Of a DNA stretch of 64,000 nucleotides, positions 46,675-57,995 are shown in pieces. The stretch comes from Perognathus longimembris pacificus (Eukaryota > Chordata > Mammalia > Rodentia > Heteromyidae). The notes below the pieces were generated by a model. It was not told the origin of the DNA and did not search any database. It saw only the letters and a list, made by a program, of their open reading frames with translations. The DNA lies in contig NC_063172.1 in assembly GCF_023159225.1 (NCBI RefSeq), positions 45,141,832 through 45,205,831 on the forward strand, written 5' to 3'. Position 1 is the first letter of the stretch, and each line of letters starts with the position of its first letter. The translations under genes were made by a program, and so were the position numbers.

Positions 46675-47445
46675 TCTAGGTGCTGCACTCAGTCCTTGGG
46701 CATGAATTATTATCTCAGGATCCTGGGTGCTGCGCTGAGTCCTGGGCCTGGATGAGATCAGGCTACTGGGTACTGTGCTCTGTCCTGCCCCCGGGTGCTG
46801 CGCTCAGTCCTCAGTCTGGATTAGATCAGGATCCTAGGTGCTGCGCTTAGTCCTGTGCTGGTTGCTGCACTCACTTCTTGGCCCGGGTGCTGCGCTCAGT
46901 CCTCAGCCTGGATGAGATCAGGATTCCAGGTGCTGTGCTTTGTCGTGGGCATAGGTGCTGGGCTCAGTCCTCGGCCTTGGTGTTGTGCTCAGTCCTGGTC
47001 TTGGGTGCTGCCCTCAGACCTCAGTCTGGATTAGATAAGGATCCCAGGTGCTGCACTTAGTCCTGGGTCTTGGTCCTGGGCTTAGTCTCGGTCCTGGATT
47101 CAATCAGGATCCCAGGTGCTGCGCTCAGCCCTGGGCCTAGATTCAATCAGGATCCCGGTTGCTGCGCTGAGTCCTGGGCCTGGATGAGATCAGGCTCCTG
47201 GGTTCTGTGCTCTGTCCTGCTCCCGGATGCTGCGCTCATTCCTCAGTCTGGGTTAGATCAGGATCCCAGGTGCTAGTCTTAGTCCTGTGCTGGGTTCTGC
47301 GCTCAGTCCTTTGCTGGGGTGCTGTGCTCAGTCCTCAGCCCAGGTGTGCGCTCAGTCCTTGGCTTGGATGAGATCAGGCTACCGGGTACTGGGCTCTGTC
47401 CTGGTCCTGGGTGCTACACTTAGTCCTCAGTGTGGATGAGATCAT

Positions 47446-49234
47446 ATAAAGGGGATCCAAATAAGAAAAGATGAAGTTAAACTTTCTCTCTTCTCAGATG
47501 ACATGATCCTATACCTAAAGAATCCCATAGACTCTACCCCCAAGCTACTAGAGCTGATCCAAAACTATGGCAAAGTTACAGGATATAAAATAAACCTTCA
47601 ATAATCAATAGCCTTTCTCTATGCTCATGACCCGAACACCGTGGCTGAAATCAGGAAAGCATCTCCTTTTGCAATAGCCCCCCAAGACATAAAATGCCTA
47701 AGAATAACCTTAACCAAAGAAGTGAAAGACCTCTTTGAGGAGAACTTTAAAAGCTTGAAAAATGAAATTACATCAGAACTAAGGAAATGGAAAAACCTCC
47801 CATGCTCCTGGATTGGGAGCATTAATATAATCAAAATAGCAATATTGCCAAAGGCTATCTACAAATTTAATGCAATACCCATTAATATCCCAACACCATT
47901 TTTTAATGAAATAGAGGAAGCAATCCAGAAATTCATAGGGAACAATAAAAGACCTAGAATAGGAAAAACACTCCTAAGCAGAAAGAACAGTGCTGGAGGA
48001 ATTACAATACCCAACTTCAAGCTGTGTTATAAAGCTATAGTAATAAAAACAGCTTGGTATTGGCACCGGAACAGGCCTGAAGACCAATGGAACAGAACTG
48101 AAGACCCAGAAATGAACCCACAGAGCTACGCCTACTTAATCTTTGATAAAAGAGCTAATACAATTGTTTGGAAGAAAGATAGCCTCTTTAACAAATGGTG
48201 CTGGCAAAACTGGCTCAACACATGCAACAATCTAAAACTAGATCCTTATATATCACCCTGCACCAATTTCAACTCCAAATGGATTAAAGACCTCGAAATC
48301 AAAACAAACACCCTGAAAACACTAAAGGAAGGAGTAGGAGAAACACTTGGGCTCCTTGGCGCAGGACGGAACTTCCTTAACAAAGACCCAGAAAGGCTAC
48401 AAATCAAAGAAAGGTTGGACAAATGGGACTGCATCAAACTGCAGAGCTTCTGCATGGCAAAGGACATAGCTCGCAAGATAAACAGAAAACCCACAGACTG
48501 GGAGAAGATCTTTACTGGACATTCAACAGACAAAGGCCTCATCTCTAAAATATAGGCAGAACTAAAAAATTTCTTCCAAAACAAAACTGCAAAGAACCAA
48601 TAGCCCCCTCATCAAGTGGGCTAAAGACTTACAAAGAGACTTCTCTGATGAGGAAATGAGAATGGCCAAGACACATATGAAAAAGTGCTCTACATTACTG
48701 GCCATAAAAGAAATGCAAATCAAAACAATATTGAGATTCCATCTCACCCCATTAAGAATGTCATATATCAAGAAAACTAACAATAACAATTGTTGGAGGG
48801 GATGTGGCCAAAAGGGAACCCTTCTTCATTGTTGGTGGGAATGTAAACTGGTTCAGGCACTCTGGCAAGCAGTATGGAGATTCCTCAGAAGGCTAAATAC
48901 AGAACTCCCCTATGGTCCAGCAGCCCCACTTTTGGGTATCTGTCCAAAAGACCACAAACATAATCACAGTAATGCCACCAGCACAACAACGTTCATCGCA
49001 GCACAATTTGTCATAGCGAAAATCTGGAACCAACCCAGATGCCCCTCAGTAGACGAATGGATCAGGAAAATGTGGTACATGTACACAATGGAATTTTATG
49101 CCTCTATCAGAAAGAATGACATTGTCCCATTTGTAAGGAAATGGAAGGACTTGGAAAAAATTATACTAAGTGAAGTGAGCCAGAACCAAAGAAACATGGA
49201 CTCTGTGCTCTCCCTTATTGGGAATAATTAGTAC
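47446..49234 (+). pseudogene. L1 ORF2 remnant (reverse transcriptase C-terminal part and Cys-rich end)
   Basis: The frame opening at 47446 contains the polymerase active-site block F-S-D-D at 47491-47502 (the common L1 form is F-A-D-D). It is then interrupted by stops at 47602-47604 and 48553-48555. The rest continues in another frame by 48656, so at least one frameshift lies in 48556-48655. The final part holds the L1 C-terminal Cys/His motif CX3CX7HX4C at 48791-48844 and ends at the stop 49232-49234. The endonuclease and most of the polymerase are missing. It cannot encode active machinery. Confidence 0.9.
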
Positions 49235-49751
49235 AGGTTTAGGCAAGTTATAGCAGAGCATCACAAGAGCCCAATAGCTATACCCTTATGAACACATAAG
49301 ATAAGATTATTCTAAGTGAAATGAACTCCATGTTATGGAAACGATTGTTATATCACAGTTGTAATTACTTTCAATGTCCCATCTGTATCTGTAGCTTCTA
49401 CTATTGATGATGTTCTTGTATCACCTTCCTGTGGTTGTACCTAAACTATCTCTGTAATCTTATCTGAGTATATTGGAAACCGTGTATACTGGTATTAGAA
49501 GTAGGAAATTTAAAGGGAATACCAAAATTGAGAGACACAAGGTAAAAAAAGTCAAACAACTACAAAAGCAATACTTGCAAAACTGTTTGGTGTAAGTGAA
49601 CTGAACACCTCAGGGGGGGAGGGAAAGGTGGAGCAGGGAGGGGGGTATGAGGGACAAGGTAAAAAACAGTACAAGAAATGTATCCAATGCCTAACGTATG
49701 AAACTGTAACCTCTCTGTACATCAGTTTGATAATAAAAGTTAGAAAAAAAA
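47446..49751 (+). mobile_element. 5'-truncated LINE-1 (ORF2 end plus 3' UTR)
   Basis: The element starts inside the reverse transcriptase domain of ORF2 and runs to a poly-A end. The 3' UTR includes the G-rich purine tract usual for mammalian L1 (49613-49655, able to form a quadruplex), AATAAA at 49732-49737, and 8 A residues at 49744-49751. The left end joins the satellite array without any other sequence. The right end abuts a 263-bp sequence that also occurs at 32961-33225. I found no obvious target-site duplication. Confidence 0.93.
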
Positions 49752-50010
49752 TCTTAAGAAATCAACGTTCAGCTACTATGGCAGCAGAAGTGGTGCTAGA
49801 ACCACCAATCCATCGTATAACTTGGCAGGCTTTTAAATACTAAGGTCTGCCTCTTGGATGTATGTACACAACTATTTCATTAACAGGTGCCCTGGGAAGA
49901 TATTGGGGAACATGCCTTCTCTCCTGTCATGAGCAATTAGGGTGCTCTTTACAGAGTACAGCAAACTGAATATAATATGTTCCAGCTACTGGATGCCTGC
50001 GTGTGTGCAA
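49748..50010 (+). repeat. 265-bp direct repeat, right copy, abutting the L1 poly-A
   Basis: This matches 32961-33225 from its first bases, which overlap the A-run ending the L1. The two copies bracket about 16.5 kb that includes the GC-rich block, the array and the L1. Similarity stops after GTGTGTGCAA in both copies. Confidence 0.88.
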
Positions 50011-50654
50011 CAGGCCACCCAAGCATGTGGTCACTCTCATTTCTTCTCCCTACTGCTAACTGAGCTGAGATGCTGGTCCAGGATTCACCATCACCCATCA
50101 TCAACAGTGCTATGGATACAAATCTGCAGGCCACAAAAAGGGGGTGGGGAAGAGAAAGTAAATGAAGAGGAGAGGGAGAGATCTAGGGAAGGAGAGAGGG
50201 AAGAAGGGAGGGAGGCAGGCCAACAGCCAAGCAGGAAGGCGTTAAGGTGAAAATTATGATACCTGTGAAGGGGAAGAAAGCAAGATAGAAGAGATAAATA
50301 TAAGAGAATGGGAGCTTTTAAGTGGGTAGAAAAGTTGACTTATGTGAAGCAGGCATATTCTGCTCCTAATACTTCTACAGGGCTGATCAATCATGAATAC
50401 TGAGCAGAGATGTGAAGAACTAACACTTTTTTCCCCAAATTTTTATATTTTGCTTACAATTAGAATGACTGTCAACCAAGTGAGTTGTATTATGCGTGTT
50501 TATGTGGACATTAATTACATCAATGGAAAAGATTTCTTCTGAGTAGAAAACATCTTTTGGTGCCATTAATTTTTGAGACTAACTTTCTAAAACCACAGCT
50601 TTAACCGATGTCGACCACTGAAACTATCAACACAGAAGCCAATGAAGCTGGACC
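50011..50654. other. Unassigned DNA with a short purine-rich stretch
   Basis: A GA-rich stretch at 50140-50225. Otherwise nothing recognised. Confidence 0.5.
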
Positions 50655-50885
50655 CTGACTAACACCTGTCATTCTGGCTTCTCTGCTACTCCTCAGAGGC
50701 TGAGGTCTGAGGATTGGAGTTTGAAATTGGTCCATGCAGAAAAATCCACGAGACTCTTAATCTTCAATTAACCAGCAAAAAGTCAGAAGTGGAGCTGTTG
50801 CCCAAGTGTTAAAGCAAAAAGCAAGGAAAGAGCATGTGGCTCTAAGAATAAGCCCCAATACTGGAATAAATAAACAAATTGCTAA
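50655..50885 (+). mobile_element. SINE, B1-like head with ID-like right arm, diverged
   Basis: CAGAGGCTGAGGTCTGAGGA, CTTCAATTAACCAGCAAAAA, then GTGGAGCTGTTGCCCAAGTG. Several indels. Confidence 0.78.
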
Positions 50886-51778
50886 AATTAACCCCAGAAG
50901 CCAGTGCATGAATGTATCTGTGGCTTTGAGCACCCATACCACTTGCTGTGTCCCCTCTGTACAGCCATCATGAAAATGGCAGTGCACTTTATGTGTGGCA
51001 TTCTGGTGCTTTTTTTACAAATCCAGAGGAGTGTCGGTGCTCACAGCACCATCTTTCCTAAGAGAGGTCCCCAAAAAGGATGGAGAAGGCAATGGAGAGT
51101 TTAGTGCACTGAAGTGCACTCCCGTAACCAGGCAAAAACTCAATAACTCAGCAATTAATTATTAATATCTTCCAGTGCCAAAGAGCAGAAAAGAAGAATT
51201 TAGCTCTGAGTGACAGCTGAAAATCTCCCTTTGAGACAGATCAAGGAACTGATCCATATTCTGGCCTGGTTAAGACAGGGAATGCGATATGCTGCACTAC
51301 ACAGGGCTACAAAATCCCTGTGCTCTCTGTGCCCAGCTCTGGGTTTGTTATTCTGCTTTGTTTGGAGGAGGAAGGGGAATGTTTTTCTCACGCGTTAAAG
51401 AACAAAATATCAACCCCCACCTAATGGATTTTCCCCTGCATTTAAAAAATTACATTGCTAATTCAGAGGGCAATTTCCATTGAGTCTATAAAACCAACTT
51501 CACAAAGACACCTGCAACTCCCTTTATGAAACAAACCTCTGATAGTTTACCTGCACTGAATGCAGGTATAAGAAGCACCAAACTATCCCCCAAATTCTGG
51601 GGGTGTTCTCCAGATAGATGCCTTCAGACATCAGTTTGACATCTGACCCCTGACGGAATCTGGCCCCTGTATCTCTTGCTCTTCCCTCCATCTTGTGGAA
51701 CACAGAGAGAACTACTTTAATGAACATCAGACTAGGCCTAAAAAGCCTATTTGAGGTACCTGAGACCAAAGAGGAATT
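50886..51778. other. Unassigned low-repeat DNA
   Basis: No gene or repeat recognised. Confidence 0.5.
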
Positions 51779-52002
51779 GTGCCAGGTGTCATGGTTCATA
51801 CCTTTAATCCTAGCTACTCAGGGGGCTGAGATCTGAGGATCAAGGTTTGAGGCCAGCCTGGGCAGGAAAGTCTGTGAGACTCTTATCTCCAATTAACCAC
51901 CAAAGAGCCAGAAGTTGAGCTGTGGCTTACATGGTGGAGCATTAGCCTTGAGAACAAAAGCTCTTGAGTTCAAGCCCCCAAGATAAAAAATAAGGCCCAG
52001 AG

Positions 52003-52004
<2 letters not shown>
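51779..52004 (+). mobile_element. SINE, B1-like head with ID-like right arm
   Basis: CTACTCAGGGGGCTGAGATC to GCCCAGAGTTCACACAC. Its 3' end runs directly into the (CA)n tract at 52005. Confidence 0.88.

Positions 52005-52056
<52 letters not shown>
52005..52056. repeat. (CA)n microsatellite at a SINE tail
   Basis: About 26 CA units directly continuing the SINE 3' end. Confidence 0.97.
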
Positions 52057-52058
<2 letters not shown>

Positions 52059-54161
52059 GCTGCAACCAGAAAGTCCCCAGTTAATCTACTCCCAAATTTC
52101 TGACCAATACAAACTTTGAGAAAACAAATGGTTATTGTTCTAAGGCAATTCCTTTGGGGCATATATAACTAATAAACTGCATTACGGGAGTGATGGTTTA
52201 TTTCCCTTACATTTCTTAATATTACTGCTTGCATATATACTCACAAGCAAACCATTATTTAGTTTTACATGTTCTTGAACTTCACATTAATTTCCTGTTG
52301 ATATTAATGAACTTTTCCCCCTTCCACATTGTGTTTCAGAGACTTATTCAAGCTATAACTCCATTAAAATCTATTTGCCACTGTGTCTATAGCATTGTAT
52401 CACAGTCTATCCATTCTCCTGAACCTCAGGTTTCTTTCCATTCACTTTGTCTTCTCTCTCCTATTTCAAACAGTGCTTTATAAACACCCTGCTATGCAAC
52501 TACTTTGACACAGATACAAGGTTTCTCAAATATTGTTGCTTTGTAACAAATTGCCCTACCCAAAAGAAAAAAATAAAAGTATAATACAACATATTTTTCT
52601 TATTAGACAGCTTCTGTGGACCAGGAATTGGAGACTGGTGTAGTTAGGGGGGTGGGGTTGAGGGTCTCTCATGAAGTCAAGATGTCAGCTGAGCCTGCAG
52701 TCATCAGAAGGCTTGATTGGTACTAGAAGGGCTTCCAAGATGGCTGAGTCCCATGGCTCTTGACATGAGGACTTAATTTCTCCCTGGCTGTAGTCAGGCG
52801 GCCTCAGTTCTTTGCCACTTGGGTCTCTCCAAAGGTCTGCTTATGTGTTCTTAGAACATTGCAGTTGGCTTCTTCCACAGAGGAAATGATCCAAGCCAGA
52901 GTGGGGAGCCTTTTTGTGTTTTCAAGGGCTATGTGGATATTTATAATATCATTTGAGGGCCGTACAAAATGATCAACATAGGCAATGGCTACAAGAAACA
53001 TATGAGAGGCATTCATGACTGACCTGTCCGGTACCAAATGACTGCAAAACCCTCACACAGCCCACAGGTTGCTAGGGGATGAAGGTCCCCACCTTGCTAG
53101 GGGATGAAGGAGCCTCCTGCAAAAGGCCTCTTAGGCTTGGAAGTCACACTCACTGCCATTTGTCCCATACACTGTTCATGGGAAGTGAATCACTGCGCCT
53201 CTAGAGGACGGAGTGAAGCCCCACCCATTGGAGGGAAGCCTGGAAAACAAATGGCGAACCTACTTTAAAACTGCCCCTCACCATAGTTCTTGCTAGCAAG
53301 GTCCATGCCTTATTAATTTCTCTGGGTGATGTCAAGTTACTCACTCACAAATACTAGAAGACAGTTCTTCTTTTCCACATGCTCAGGAATGACTGACATT
53401 AGAGCATTTATCATTCTTTTCTCGCCTTCACCTATTCTAATAAGTAAATCTGCGTAAGTGGCGAGTACATCAGCACTACCAATGTGAACTCCATTGTTTT
53501 ACTTACTACACGGCCCGGAGTTGAGGTCTGTGGGGAAATGGACTAAGGAAGAGCAATGCAGAGACAGGGACTGTATGTAGTGCCTGAGGACATTTGAGGA
53601 ATAGAATCAGCAAAGGGAAAGGAGGGACAAGACTACAGGGATGACACAGGGGACTGGGGATCATACAGGACCTCGTTGAACTTCCCAGACAATTCTATGG
53701 GACAGCAGAGCTATTTGGAAGTCTTCCATGGATAAATCAATGCTTCTCCACTTTAGCTGTGGATTAGAATTATCCAGACAGACCAAGTCTCAGTTCTGTC
53801 TTTTGGACTTCATTCAACTCCATAGTTCTTCAAGGCCTCTCCATCTTCATGTGGTCTTTTTACATAATTTCTCCACCAGGGTAGCTGGACTTCTCAAAGA
53901 GCAGATTTTTTTCCATCGAATGGTAGTGGTTAAGGCAAGACCCAAAGTTACCTCCACTTCAAAGGAAGGGGACTGGACACCACCAAGGCGTGACTCACTG
54001 GGGCCTACTAACATAACAAACCACCCCAGGGAGGTGTGAGGTGCAATGAAAAGTCGCTCAGAGAAATGGTTCATAGATGCCAGAGGATGCACTGGAGTTA
54101 AGCTATTCCTGACAGCTTTTGATTATAACATTTTTATCCACCAATCAAAATATAATCTGTA
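52057..54161. other. Unassigned intergenic-like DNA
   Basis: No gene recognised. A short direct repeat (TTGCTAGGGGATGAAGG, twice) occurs at about 53069-53110. Confidence 0.5.
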
Positions 54162-54420
54162 GCTGGGCACTAGTAGCTCATGCCTATAATCCTAGCTGTA
54201 ATCTCAGGAGTCTGAGCTCTGAGGATCATGGTTTGAAGCCAGCCCAGGCAGGAAATTCCATGAGATTCTTATCTCCAATGAACCAGCAAAAAGCCAGAAG
54301 TGAAGCTGTGGCTTAAATAGTAGAGTGCTAGTCATGAGCACAAAAGCTCAGAGACAGTGCCCAGGCCCTGAGTTGAGATGAATCCCTGAGACAGTACCGT
54401 CCTCCTCTCACACAAAATGA
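54162..54420 (+). mobile_element. SINE, B1-like head with ID-like right arm
   Basis: AGCTGGGCACTAGTAGCTCA to GCCCAGGCCCTGAGTT, with a short internal insertion near 54200 (repeated CTAGCTGTAATCTCAG). Confidence 0.88.
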
Positions 54421-54765
54421 TAATAAAATACTATTTGGTACACCCATTGAGGTTACTATAAACAAAAAGATGCATAAAGCAAGTATTAGTGCCTTTGAGT
54501 GTCAAGCTGTTCTATCAAATTACGATGGCAGCTTCTTATCAAAACTCATGTGGCTGAGGCAGCAGAGGATCGCTCTGGGGTGTCTTTTGCAAAGATACAA
54601 ATCCAAGCACAAGCACTTTGCCAATCTTACTTAATTACCTCCCAAACCTCCTAGTACTCAAATAATACTACTTAGGTATAGGCAAGCACTACTCAAGTAA
54701 CAGTCATCCTAATTCTCAACTAATTCTACTCCTAGCCATATGCCCAAGAAAAGGAACATGTTATG

Positions 54766-54805
54766 AGACAAGCCCTTTACCACTAGGCCATATTCCCAGC
54801 CCCTT
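54766..54805 (-). mobile_element. Tailless ID-SINE 5' fragment with target duplication
   Basis: The minus strand reads GGGGCTGGGAATATGGCCTA, then GTGGTAAAGGGCTTGTCT and stops, with no linker, right arm or A tail. Flanks are GGAACATGTTATG (54753-54765) and GGAACATATTATG (54806-54818), a 13-bp duplication with one mismatch. Same design as 14383-14417. Confidence 0.82.
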
Positions 54806-54973
54806 GGAACATATTATGTACACAAAACCTACATGCTGTTTAGAGCAACCAGGTACATAATTAACAGTAACTGAAAATACCTCAAATGGCTATCAACTGA
54901 ACAAATAATAAGATATAATATATCACTGTAATGGAATATTATATATGCAGCAAAGAAATGAAATATATATGTG

Positions 54974-54975
<2 letters not shown>

Positions 54976-55013
<38 letters not shown>
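54976..55013. repeat. (TA)n microsatellite
   Basis: About 19 TA units in AT-rich surroundings. Confidence 0.95.
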
Positions 55014-55018
<5 letters not shown>

Positions 55019-55949
55019 CCATTATCTGGATAAACCTTGGAAACGTTACATTCCTGTTTTAATGTGGAAGGGAGCCAACCAGAAAATACCACATATTCTA
55101 TGATTTCATTTATATGCAACACCATAAATAAACAACTGTAGGTAGAAAGAAAGTAGGAAAATCTAGGTTTGGAGATGATGACTAGGAGGAAAGGTTGAGT
55201 GCTCAAGTGTGTAATGCTTCTTTAAGGGTGGTGAAAATATTTCAAAGTGGACTGCAGTGAAAGTTACACAACTTTGTTAATAGACAAAAAACTAATTGAT
55301 AATATATTTTTAAGGTCATAAGGTTTATTATATGAATTATAGCTCCTTGAAATAAAATATACAATATAGTGTATATATATATATGTAGTTATACCTATAA
55401 TATACAATACAATACTTGGTTCTATTTTAGCAGTTCCTCAAGAAGTTGAATTTAGAATTATCATATGACCAGCAATTCCACTCCTAGATACATGCTTCAG
55501 AGGAATAGAAACCCATGTCTACACGGACATTTGTGCAGGAATGTTTAGTGAAGCAAATTGAAAAAGCTACATAAGATGTATATTCTCAGATATAAAAAGT
55601 ACTAATAAATGCTACCACCTGTAGGGAACTCAAAAATATTGTGCAAAATGAAAGAAGCCAGACTTAAAGAGGTTGTATACTGCACAACACTTTCATATAA
55701 GACATCCAGAAGAATCAAAGCTACAGACACAAGGGATGCACTGGTACTGGTCAGGACATTGGGAAAGGGAGAATTGGGGGCAATTTACTAAATGGTACAT
55801 TTCTCTCGAATGATGAGACTATTTCAAAACTGGAGAGAGGAGATGGTTTTCTGACATACTAACTACATTCTATTACATTGGATTATATATTCATTGTTCT
55901 TAATTATGATGTACAATTTTGACTTCCTTTTTATTCATTCATTTATTTA
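55014..55949. other. AT-rich unassigned DNA
   Basis: Nothing recognised. Confidence 0.5.
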
Positions 55950-56185
55950 TTTGGCTGGTCTTGGGATTTGAACTCTGGACCTAAGGGCTGTGCCTGAGTT
56001 CCTTTTGCTCATAGCTAGCTTTCTACCACTTGAGCCACAGAACTACTTGTGGCATTTTCTGTAATTAATTGAAGATAAAGGTCTCACAAACACTCCTGCA
56101 CAGGCTGGCTCCAAACTGTGATCCTTATATCTCAGCCTCCTCAGTAGCTAAGATTATAGGCATGAGCCACTAGAGCCTGGTTTCT
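55950..56185 (-). mobile_element. SINE, B1-like head with ID-like right arm
   Basis: GGTCTTGGGATTTGAACTCT, CTACCACTTGAGCCACAGAA, then CTCAGTAGCTAAGATTATAG and GAGCCACTAGAGCCTGG. Tail side is ATTTATTTATTT. Confidence 0.87.
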
Positions 56186-56989
56186 ACTTGCTTTTAAAAA
56201 AATAATTTATTAAATATTTTCCATTTATACCAAGTATCCAATAGAGTAAGAACATTTAGACAAGCTGAAGTAGGACATAATATGCAACTATAGAGAGTTT
56301 ATTGTCTTTGAAGAAGAAACTTTTTGAAACAAATTTTACTCAGTTCTCCCAATAAATTGCATTTGGTATGGCATCCCAACATCTCAAAGACAATTATTAT
56401 TAAAGACAGAAGTGCTTTTTTGTGAGCAGTGTATGGTTTTTCCTGGAGCATGTTGGCATCTCAAGGAGCTTGGGAGGACTGCCTTAGTTACTTGCCATAA
56501 TTAGTAGAATATTGGCTCATTGTTTACATGGCCCATGTTTTCAGACCCTGTCACTAATGTCTGGATGTGAAATGCGATGAAGTAAACGTCTAGAAGTTAG
56601 TTAGCATTGGAGAGAGGCACTGGGATGATTCTGGTGGTGAGTTTAGACTATGATCCAGGAAAGCTATATATTACAACTACCTCATGACCTAAATCCTCAA
56701 GTCCACCCACTTGATGTCCATCGATTACATAGCTGGCACCTGATATGGGAATCCAACTTGTGCAAGACTGGAATTTAGATAGAGTTTTTGTCATCATAAC
56801 CAGGTTACTCTCTTGTTGTCATAGTAACAAGTCCAATCTAGAAAGCCTTACATTACCCTAGTGTCACAACATTCTTAAAATGACTGATATGTTTGTTAGT
56901 TTTTGATAATCTGTTTTAAGGTCTTAAGATCAAGCACCATGCTGTGTGTTGTAGATACCCAATCTCCAGGCCATTTTCACACACGTGTG

Positions 56990-57020
<31 letters not shown>

Positions 57021-57746
57021 CATTCCCTGTTCCTACCTCCCCCCCCTCACTCTAGGACCTAGGGATGCACAAAGCAAAGGTAAGAGATGCACCTTGGAGG
57101 GTGGACCCAGGGCAGGTGCCTTTGGAGGCCTGGGGAATAGGTTTTGGCATCTTTGGTAAGGATTCACACTTCCTGAGGCCCTGAACATTGCTAGGGTAAG
57201 GAGGAGCACAGTGGGGGAACTGAGTAGGTTTTGGCCCAGTGGACTCTAGGCAAATATAAGAAGCAATCACCAAGGGAAAGGGACAGGGGCACTGGGAAGG
57301 TCAAATTGGGATGCTGAATAACCTCAGGCTGCTGGTCAGATCCTCTGGGTAGCCTAATAGGAAGCATGGGTTAAGAATCATTTCACTGACTTGTCCCAGG
57401 ATGATGACATATGAACTTCCTGACTGCAGATACCTCTTCCTTCCTATTGGTGACAAGCCCCCCACAGCCCAGGATGAGAGGCACCAGCTCATATGTTCCT
57501 CCATTAATTCTTTTCTCTCCAGGAAAATCTTCATTGTCTTGCTAGATCCTTGGGGCTATTAATAAGATGTTTGCTATATTTTCCTCAGATATTTTAGTTT
57601 GTTTTACAAGAAAGTTGGGGTGGATTATAATCAACTATTACTGGAAGTGGGAATCCCAAAATGGCTTTGAGATGTTTGAGTTTTGGCAAATGAAGCTTCA
57701 GAGAATGATTCCTTTGATTTCTTTGACTTGTTTTAAAAGCGCATAA
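56186..57746. other. Unassigned intergenic-like DNA
   Basis: Only the (CA)n at 56993-57021 stands out. Confidence 0.5.
56993..57021. repeat. (CA)n microsatellite
   Basis: About 14 CA units. Confidence 0.95.
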
Positions 57747-57943
57747 GCCAAGTGCTGTTGACTCATGTCTGTAATCCTAGCTACTCAGGAGGCTGAGATC
57801 TGAGGATCACAGTTCAAATCCAGCCCAGGCAGGACAGTCTGTCAGACTCTTATTTCCAATCAACCGACTGGAAGTGGAGCTGTGGCCCAAGTGGAGAGAG
57901 CCAACAAGCCAGAGAGAGCACTCAGACACTGAGTTCAAACCTC

Positions 57944-57945
<2 letters not shown>
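57747..57945 (+). mobile_element. SINE, B1-like head with ID-like right arm
   Basis: GCCAAGTGCTGTTGACTCAT to GAGTTCAAACCTCAAAA. Part of the linker and right arm is deleted. Continues into (CA)n. Confidence 0.87.

Positions 57946-57991
<46 letters not shown>
57946..57991. repeat. (CA)n microsatellite at a SINE tail
   Basis: About 23 CA units that directly extend the SINE 3' end. Confidence 0.97.

Positions 57992-57995
<4 letters not shown>

Larger units (their letters stand above)
38400..47445. repeat. About 9 kb GC-rich tandem array (minisatellite/macrosatellite), two-module unit
   Basis: The region is filled by diverged copies of two modules. Module A is about 24-25 bp: GGTGCTGYGCTYAGTCC followed by TGGGCCT or variants. 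Module B is about 18 bp, reading GATTAGATCAGGATCCC or close variants. A+B gives a basic unit of about 43 bp, and runs of two A modules before one B are common (about 68 bp). Many copies keep GGATCC and CCGGG, so the array is rich in BamHI and SmaI sites. Units are not multiples of three and TAG recurs in one frame, so the many open plus-strand frames are by-products, not genes. The array starts where the ETS-motif block ends and stops abruptly at an L1. It contains a 500-N gap, so its true length is unknown. I do not recognise it as a named satellite. Confidence 0.95.

Noticed and set aside
46086..46755. Open frames of about 200 aa on both strands
   Set aside because: They run through the 500-N gap and are not real sequence.
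38814..47276. Many plus-strand open frames of 60-112 aa with a recurring GCCAQS-type peptide
   Set aside because: They come from the tandem units, whose length is not a multiple of three; frames rotate, end at recurring TAG words and have no conserved start.
38050..47445. CRISPR-like array
   Set aside because: Units are directly adjacent and diverged with no constant spacer pattern, and the genome is mammalian.
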